A stretch of DNA of 9,532 bases, from positions 1 to 9,532 of the forward strand of contig QNZV01000171.1 of NCBI GenBank assembly GCA_003978395.1, written 5' to 3'. The notes below the pieces were generated by a model. It was not told the DNA's origin. It worked only from the letters and a program-made list of their open reading frames with translations, and made no database searches. Shown here in pieces: positions 5,993 through 9,532 of this stretch (position 1 is the stretch's first letter; every line of letters starts with the position of its first letter). A program made the translations under genes and the position numbers. This DNA is from Sulfurovum sp. Its GTDB lineage: Bacteria > Campylobacterota > Campylobacteria > Campylobacterales > Sulfurovaceae.

Positions 5993-7225
5993 ATGCTTAA
6001 AAAGAATTTACGTACTATCCTACTAGGAACACTTACACTGCTCTTAGTCTACATCTATTTCTTCTCTTCAGAACCAATACAAAAATATAAAGCAAAAAAA
6101 GAGATTCCAACCCTTGACTCTCAATATCAAGAGAAAAAAGCATTAAACTATCTCAATAGACTACGCCAAGGTGCAGGGCTTATTCCCTTTACATCAAATA
6201 AAATTTTGAATAAAGCAAGCGAAAATCATGCACTATATCTTATAAAAAATAATACTTATGGTCATTATGAAGAGGCTAATAAAAGTGGCTTTACAGGAAA
6301 ATTTGCAGGTCAAAGAATCAGACATACAGGCTATAATACCGAACTTATTATAGAAAATGTCTCTTCAAATAATAAAGATTATAAAGCCTCTATAGATGGT
6401 CTCTTTGCAGCAATTTACCACCGTTTAGCCTTTCTTGATTTTCAAGGAGACGAGATAGGTATCTCGATAAAACAGAATAGTATAGATAAAACAAAAACAG
6501 CCTTTGTCTACAATATAGGCTCATCTCCACTCAATAAACTCTATAAAGACTCTAAAAAACCATCTAAAGTAGATTTAGAGAATGCTCTTCAAACATATAA
6601 GAATTCTAATTCTAATATAATAACCTATCCGTTTAATCAACAAAGCGATGTACCTCCTGTCTTTTTCAATGAATCTCCAGACCCACTGCCCAATTATGAT
6701 GTCAGTGGTTTTCCTATTAGTATCTCATTTAATCAAGCTATCTTCAAAAATATTAAATTTCTTAATTTTGAACTTTTTGATGGTCAAGGTAAACGTATAC
6801 GAAACACTCTCATTCAAAACTCCAAAACAGACCCAAATAGACGTTTAAATAAATTTTCATTTGTACTTTTTCCACTAGATAGACTTGAATGGAACAGTGA
6901 GTATTCTGTAAAATTTTTAGCTATTGTCGATAAAAAACTTGTTGAAAAAAAGTGGTCTTTTAAAACACGGAAAAATGATTTCCCTTTACATAAGATAGAA
7001 GATGAAGATAAAACTATTACAGTAAAGGTCAATCAACCCAATCTTTTTTACTTTCCACCTAAAACAGCAAGGGATCTACTTCATAATGTACGGTACAACT
7101 CAAATTTCAATATGGAATTTATTGACCAAAATACCTTAAAATTAACGGCATTAAAATCATCACTAATAACCAAGTATCTAAATATAGGAGGACATAAATT
7201 AAAACTAAATATTGAAGAAGAATAG
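5993..7225 (+). CDS. Exported CAP/SCP-domain (YkwD-like) protein with C-terminal Ig-like region
   Basis: A 410-residue protein. Residues 7-24 are a hydrophobic signal or anchor with no clear cleavage site. Residues about 46-178 form a CAP (CRISP/antigen 5/PR-1) domain: LNYLNRLRQGAGL, the conserved ASENHALYL (His79), GHYEE (His91), the ENV that replaces the usual GENI (Glu122), then the YHRLAFLDF helix (His143) and DEIGI. These His and Glu residues line the CAP cavity. After a linker, residues about 218-326 look like a beta-rich Ig-like domain (FPISISFNQAI, SVKFLAIV, WSFKTRK), followed by a further ~70-residue C-terminal segment I cannot name. CAP proteins are extracytoplasmic; bacterial ones have no agreed reaction. 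AAAGGA 7 bases upstream fixes the start. It is divergent from the TetR operon and could share its control. Confidence 0.85.
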   Translation: MLKKNLRTILLGTLTLLLVYIYFFSSEPIQKYKAKKEIPTLDSQYQEKKALNYLNRLRQGAGLIPFTSNKILNKASENHALYLIKNNTYGHYEEANKSGFTGKFAGQRIRHTGYNTELIIENVSSNNKDYKASIDGLFAAIYHRLAFLDFQGDEIGISIKQNSIDKTKTAFVYNIGSSPLNKLYKDSKKPSKVDLENALQTYKNSNSNIITYPFNQQSDVPPVFFNESPDPLPNYDVSGFPISISFNQAIFKNIKFLNFELFDGQGKRIRNTLIQNSKTDPNRRLNKFSFVLFPLDRLEWNSEYSVKFLAIVDKKLVEKKWSFKTRKNDFPLHKIEDEDKTITVKVNQPNLFYFPPKTARDLLHNVRYNSNFNMEFIDQNTLKLTALKSSLITKYLNIGGHKLKLNIEEE

Positions 7226-7235
7226 ATTTAAATAG

Positions 7236-7255
7236 ATTAAAACTTAGTTTTTAAT
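7236..7255 (+). terminator. Weak AT-rich hairpin after the CAP gene
   Basis: ATTAAAAC (7236-7243), loop TTA, GTTTTTAAT (7247-7255, one extra T). The stem has a single G-C pair, so it is a poor terminator, but it is the only hairpin just after the stop at 7225. Confidence 0.3.
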
Positions 7256-7297
7256 TAATTTATATATTTATTTAAAATTTTTATTATTTTTTCGATT

Positions 7298-7331
7298 TTG
7301 ACACAATTATGACACATATTACAGTTATACT
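7298..7331 (+). promoter_or_regulatory. Promoter of small RNA candidate 1 with 11-bp direct repeats
   Basis: TTGACA (7298-7303) and ATGACA (7309-7314) repeat at 11-bp spacing, each inside a GACACA box. -10 TATACT lies at 7326-7331. The second copy at 7568-7598 keeps the ACACA boxes, their 11-bp spacing and the 10-base distance to the -10. Repeats one helical turn apart next to a -10 resemble OmpR/PhoB-type response-regulator sites. Confidence 0.55.
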
Positions 7332-7337
7332 TTTGGC

Positions 7338-7396
7338 ATGAGAGTCGAAACTAATCTTTTTCCTCAAACCTTTAATATCTAAACTCAGACTCTCAT
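7338..7396 (+). ncRNA. Small RNA candidate 1 (anti-Shine-Dalgarno loop)
   Basis: Starts 7 bases after the -10, where transcription should begin. ATGAGAGTC (7338-7346) and GACTCTCAT (7388-7396) form a perfect 9-bp closing stem around a 41-base open loop. The loop contains ATCTTTTTCCT (7354-7364) and AACCTTT (7367-7373), both complementary to Shine-Dalgarno-type sequence. The 3' end is uncertain: either just after the stem (T-run in GCTTTTATTT) or after the next hairpin at 7461. It was identified by comparison with the copy at 7605-7659; no known RNA family is recognised. Confidence 0.5.
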
Positions 7397-7399
7397 AAT

Positions 7400-7461
7400 A
7401 TAGCTTTTATTTCATATATTATTTTCCCAAACAACCATAGAAGGTTAAAAATAAAAGCTAT
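7400..7461 (+). repeat. 13-bp perfect inverted repeat with a TTTTCCC loop
   Basis: ATAGCTTTTATTT (7400-7412) and AAATAAAAGCTAT (7449-7461) are perfect inverted copies around 36 bases that include ATTTTCCC (7421-7428) and a small AACC/GGTT inner stem. CTTTTG follows. No promoter at the spacing used by the two neighbouring units precedes it, so it may be the 3' half or terminator of transcript 1, or a processed RNA. Confidence 0.5.
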
Positions 7462-7567
7462 CTTTTGTATATAAAAATCTATTTAACTTCTATTTCTTTA
7501 TTCAAAATCCCAATAATATTAATTTTTATTTATTTAAAAGAATTAATTATAAAGTATTCTAAATAGT

Positions 7568-7598
7568 ACACAATTGCAACACATCTTCAAGATATAAT
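7568..7598 (+). promoter_or_regulatory. Promoter of small RNA candidate 2
   Basis: ACACA at 7568-7572 and 7579-7583 (11-bp spacing), then a perfect -10 TATAAT at 7593-7598. From the first ACACA to the end of the stem arm, 35 of 46 bases match copy 1 without gaps; the conserved bases cluster in the boxes, the -10 and the stem. Confidence 0.55.
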
Positions 7599-7604
7599 TT
7601 AAAC

Positions 7605-7659
7605 ATGAGAGTCAAAAGCCGTATCTTTTTCCTTAATCTTAATTTTTTGAGACTCTCAT
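7605..7659 (+). ncRNA. Small RNA candidate 2 (anti-Shine-Dalgarno loop)
   Basis: Begins 7 bases after the -10, as in copy 1. ATGAGAGTC (7605-7613) and GACTCTCAT (7651-7659) are identical to copy 1, while the loop has diverged except for ATCTTTTTCCT (7623-7633). An alternative inner pairing TCAAAA/TTTTGA can lengthen the stem with a bulge. Only short T-runs follow (TATTTTAC), overlapping the end of the convergent MltB gene, so the transcript may be antisense to the MltB 3' end. Confidence 0.5.
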
Positions 7660-7673
7660 ATCATCTCCCTATT

Positions 7674-8660
7674 TTACTTCACACTCTGAGCAATAATATG
7701 AATCGCCATTCCATATGAGGTTGAGTGATTGTATTTGGTCAAGACTCTAAAGTTTCGACCACCCATCCAAATGTCGTCATGGGTGGCGTTTCTTGTTTTG
7801 AGTAGGTAGGCTTTGGACTCATTAAATGGCTCAGTAGGTCTAATGCCTTTTTTACGCAGATAGGCTACTGAATATTTTTTCTTATAGGAAGTTTTTAGTT
7901 TGGTAAAACGTCTTCCTGAAAAGTTCGTCGGTACAGCCACAACAGCCCCTTTTATCCAGCCTTTTTTATGCATGAACTTTGCGATGATACCAATAGAGTC
8001 TTCTAAGTCCCATGGGTCTTTTATGCCATCACCATTGTAGTCAACCCCAAAACGTCTTTGGATAGAGGGCATCTGCTGAACAGCCCCCATTGCTCCTGCA
8101 AATGAGCCGTATTGGGTGTAGATATCTCGGTTTTGTTCTCTCATGAGTAGAAAAAGATTTTTAAGTTCAGCGTTAAACCATTTGTGCATTCTATTTTTAT
8201 GAAAACCCAAAGTTGCCAAAGAGTCCAAAACCCTAAAATTACCTGTGTGTGTTCCATATTTACTCTCAACCCCCATAAACCCTACAATGTAGTCCATATC
8301 TACATGGTATTGCTCTTCAGCACGTTTCAGTGTTTGGTAATAGTTCTGTTTAAACTCCTTGGCAAGGGCTAAGGTATTGTCATCTAACACATGGTCTTTG
8401 TAACGCTCCCATGTTCCATTGGTAGAGTTGGCTTTATATTTTCCAACATAACGAGCTAGTGTCTCTTTGTCGAACATGGCATTGCTTAAAACCTCTTCCA
8501 TGTAGGCACGTTTAAAGTGATTTCTTTTAACCATCATATTTATAAAGTTCTGAACATTCTTTTTTGCTAGATAATTATAGGGAACAGGAGGGAGTGGCTC
8601 TTTTGCATTGAGCGTGAAAGTTGTTAGTAATGTTAGGGTTAGAAGTTTTAATATTTTCAT
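7674..8660 (-). CDS. mltB: MltB-type lytic murein transglycosylase
   Basis: A 328-residue protein with signal peptide MKILKLLTLTLLTTFTLNA, probably cut after LNA (residue 19) by signal peptidase I; there is no lipobox cysteine, unlike E. coli MltB. The Slt35/MltB fold is clear: YIVGFMGVESKYG with catalytic Glu132, GNFRVLDSLATLGF, SFAGAMGAVQQMPS (186-199, where MltB usually has G-x-x-Q-F-M-P-S), the EF-hand-like DYNGDGIKDPWDLEDSIG (207-224), and a C-terminal NFRVLTKYNHSTSYGMAIH. It cleaves the glycan strand of peptidoglycan in the periplasm to give 1,6-anhydro ends. Full length for the family. AAGG about 10 bases upstream supports the start. Own promoter; downstream of the repeat-protein gene but separated from it by a hairpin. 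Confidence 0.93.
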   Translation of the reverse strand: MKILKLLTLTLLTTFTLNAKEPLPPVPYNYLAKKNVQNFINMMVKRNHFKRAYMEEVLSNAMFDKETLARYVGKYKANSTNGTWERYKDHVLDDNTLALAKEFKQNYYQTLKRAEEQYHVDMDYIVGFMGVESKYGTHTGNFRVLDSLATLGFHKNRMHKWFNAELKNLFLLMREQNRDIYTQYGSFAGAMGAVQQMPSIQRRFGVDYNGDGIKDPWDLEDSIGIIAKFMHKKGWIKGAVVAVPTNFSGRRFTKLKTSYKKKYSVAYLRKKGIRPTEPFNESKAYLLKTRNATHDDIWMGGRNFRVLTKYNHSTSYGMAIHIIAQSVK

Positions 8661-8683
8661 AGTTTATTAACCTTTTTTTAAAT

Positions 8684-8711
8684 ATTATAACCTATTTAAA
8701 GAATAATTCAA
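8684..8711 (-). promoter_or_regulatory. Promoter of the MltB gene
   Basis: On the minus strand TTGAAT (8706-8711) and TATAAT (8684-8689) are 16 bases apart, placing the start of transcription near 8677 with a short leader carrying AAAAGG. Confidence 0.6.
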
Positions 8712-8713
8712 TC

Positions 8714-8731
8714 TTTGAAAATGTTTTCAAA
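8714..8731. promoter_or_regulatory. 18-bp palindrome upstream of the MltB -35
   Basis: TTTGAAAA-TG-TTTTCAAA is a perfect palindrome with 8-bp arms, ending 2-3 bases from the -35. This is a typical position for a dimeric activator or an upstream repressor site. Confidence 0.5.
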
Positions 8732-8768
8732 AAATAAATACTCTATACTAAGATATTATTTAACAAGG

Positions 8769-8774
8769 TATAAT
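8769..8774 (+). promoter_or_regulatory. Candidate -10 for a short plus-strand transcript
   Basis: TATAAT, with a start expected near 8781. No -35 is obvious. It would drive the 8781-8880 segment that ends in a strong hairpin. Confidence 0.35.
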
Positions 8775-8779
8775 CATAA

Positions 8780-8848
8780 ATGGCAAGAAATGACAATTTT
8801 AGAACAAAAATTATTGATAGAGTAACAGAGCTATCCCCTTCCTCGTGA
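8780..8848 (+). pseudogene. 22-codon open frame, possible stub of an HNH-type gene
   Basis: ATG to TGA encodes MARNDNFRTKIIDRVTELSP plus two Ser. The opening MARNDNF followed by a K-I-I-D helix resembles the start of a family of HNH endonuclease-like proteins as I remember them, in which a Cys-rich segment follows; here the frame stops instead. AAGG lies 11 bases upstream, a poor distance. It may be a remnant, a leader peptide, or simply chance inside a small RNA. Confidence 0.22.
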
Positions 8849-8873
8849 TTATCTTTAAGTTTGTCACGAGGAG
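8839..8873. terminator. Strong hairpin between the short transcript and the repeat-protein gene
   Basis: CCTCGTGA (8841-8848) and TCACGAGG (8864-8871) are perfect arms with a 15-base loop, extended by one or two pairs on the outside. It is the most GC-rich stem in the window. On the plus strand ATATTTTAAT follows; on the minus strand no T-run follows, although CCTTTTTTATT lies before it. It is probably a terminator for plus-strand transcription and possibly a 3' end for the minus-strand gene. Confidence 0.55.
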
Positions 8874-8896
8874 ATATTTTAATAAAAAAGGATTAA

Positions 8897-9532
8897 TTAT
8901 CTAAAACGACGATTACTATTTGAACCTCTTGTTTGATTTTCATCTTCATTTCCTTCTATAGCGTCTCTCAATGTATCCATGTTCTCTTGGTTTTGCTCTC
9001 TAGTTGCATTGGCATCTTCATGAGCCTCTTGCATATCATCTTTTATCATATCTTCTCCATCTTGGTGTGATTCCCCTGTTTGATTGTTTTGAGAACTGTT
9101 ATTATCATCCACAATGACTTCTTCTGCTACCTCAATGGTTACTTTTCCTGTTGCCTCTTCGATTCCATCAGTTACAACATACTCAAAAGAGTCTGTTCCT
9201 GAAAAACTTGTTTCAGGAGTATAAGTAAACTTACCTGCTTCTATGCTAAGTGTTCCATTTAGGGTTTGAGTAAAGCTTTTAACTGTTAACTCATTATTTT
9301 CAGCATCTCTATCATTGCTAAGTACATCAAACTCTACGGCTGTTTCATAAGCTGTTTTAACACTATCGTCAGTAGCTACAGGAGCTGTATTTGTTACCTC
9401 TTCTTCATTAACGGTTATGCTTACAGTTGCTGTAGCATTTAACTCTCCATCGGTAACCACATAAGTGAAACTGTCTTCACCTGAAAATGCATCATTTGGT
9501 GTGTAGATAAGTGTCTCATTGTCTTGTTCCAC
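8897..9532 (-). CDS. Tandem cadherin/Ig-like repeat surface protein, C-terminal end (partial)
   Basis: The frame runs in from the right edge, so this is the last ~211 residues of a larger protein; the GTG at 9530-9532 falls inside a repeat and is not a credible start. Two copies of YTP-x3-FSG-x-DSF-x-YVVTDG (visible residues 10-29 and 104-123) define a 94-residue repeat, with LSNDRDAENN as the calcium-loop-like segment. This is the pattern of cadherin-like, VCBS-type bacterial Ig repeats found in large secreted adhesins. After the last repeat comes a ~70-residue tail rich in Asp, Glu, Asn and Gln, ending abruptly in the basic RRFR. No sortase motif, autotransporter beta-barrel or clear type I secretion signal is visible. 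Likely exported and calcium-binding; ligand unknown. Confidence 0.82.
   Translation of the reverse strand: MEQDNETLIYTPNDAFSGEDSFTYVVTDGELNATATVSITVNEEEVTNTAPVATDDSVKTAYETAVEFDVLSNDRDAENNELTVKSFTQTLNGTLSIEAGKFTYTPETSFSGTDSFEYVVTDGIEEATGKVTIEVAEEVIVDDNNSSQNNQTGESHQDGEDMIKDDMQEAHEDANATREQNQENMDTLRDAIEGNEDENQTRGSNSNRRFR

Larger units (their letters stand above)
7226..7673. other. 448-base gene-free region with a duplicated small RNA unit
   Basis: There is no protein gene of convincing length here. In order it holds a weak AT hairpin after the CAP gene, the first promoter and hairpin unit (7298-7396), a second long-stem hairpin (7400-7461), about 105 bases of AT-rich spacer with nothing recognisable except ATTTATTTAAAA (7528-7539, also at 7266-7277), and the second unit (7568-7659), which ends 15 bases before the MltB stop. 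Confidence 0.6.

Noticed and set aside
7298..7331. TTGACA (7298-7303) as a plain -35 partner of the TATACT -10
   Set aside because: The spacing is 22 bases, too long for a normal sigma-70 promoter, and the second copy lacks TTGACA while keeping the ACACA boxes, so a regulator site fits better.
7338..7382. Leaderless small peptide MRVETNLFPQTFNI, and a similar MRV start at 7605
   Set aside because: Both ATGs fall at the predicted transcription start, but the frames diverge straight away with different lengths, there is no Shine-Dalgarno, and the ATG is explained by the closing stem. A leaderless peptide is not fully excluded.
7338..7659. The paired ATGAGAGTC/GACTCTCAT arms as terminal repeats of a small transposable element
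   Set aside because: Similarity between the copies extends about 40 bases upstream of the arms with constant promoter spacing, the interiors are mostly unrelated, and no target-site duplication flanks either copy.
9530..9532. GTG as the real start of the repeat protein
   Set aside because: It is in the middle of a repeat unit at the window edge with no room for a ribosome binding site or signal peptide; the gene clearly continues.
1..9532. CRISPR arrays, tRNA or rRNA genes, insertion sequences, integron attC sites
   Set aside because: No regularly spaced identical repeats, no cloverleaf or rRNA motifs, no transposase or integrase, and no GTTRRRY/RYYYAAC pairs around the hairpins at 7338-7659.

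Overview
The window is AT-rich DNA (roughly one third G+C by eye) with short intergenic gaps, many strand switches and no mobile elements. Gene content, the strongly A-biased codon use and promoters that carry a good extended -10 but little or no -35 suggest Campylobacterota (a Sulfurimonas/Sulfurovum-like sulfur or hydrogen oxidiser). That placement is inference; no marker gene is present.

Layout. Minus strand 1-936: the membrane domain of an ABC exporter, cut by the left edge. Divergent from it, 1028-1648 (+): a lipoprotein thioredoxin-fold protein with a CPPC centre. It converges through a hairpin terminator on 1668-2480 (-), a six-helix membrane protein I do not recognise. 2698-3753 (+): a single-pass membrane protein with a charged, repetitive linker and two C-terminal LysM domains. 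It converges on a two-gene operon (-), a TetR regulator (5075-5815) overlapping an ABC1/UbiB-type kinase (3778-5085). 5993-7225 (+): an exported CAP/SCP-domain protein. 7674-8660 (-): an MltB-type lytic transglycosylase. 8897-9532 (-): the C-terminal end of a tandem cadherin/Ig-like repeat surface protein, cut by the right edge.

Most genes with a readable function act at the envelope: LysM peptidoglycan binding, MltB peptidoglycan cleavage, CAP domain, periplasmic thiol redox, surface repeat protein and exporter. They are not one operon, since they are separated by strand switches, terminators and separate promoters.

The most unusual part is the 448-base gap 7226-7673. It holds two diverged copies, 267 bases apart, of the same unit: two ACACA boxes 11 bases apart, a -10 hexamer 10 bases further on, then, exactly 7 bases after the -10, a 9-bp closing stem (ATGAGAGTC/GACTCTCAT) around a pyrimidine-rich loop containing ATCTTTTTCCT. 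I read these as twin small RNA genes with anti-Shine-Dalgarno loops. A third long-stem hairpin (7400-7461) with a TTTTCCC loop lies directly after the first copy. The loops are complementary to the ribosome binding sites of the flanking CAP gene and, more weakly, MltB. A separate candidate transcript, or the stub of a lost HNH-type gene, lies at 8769-8873. Several intergenic gaps also carry perfect inverted repeats that look like operators.
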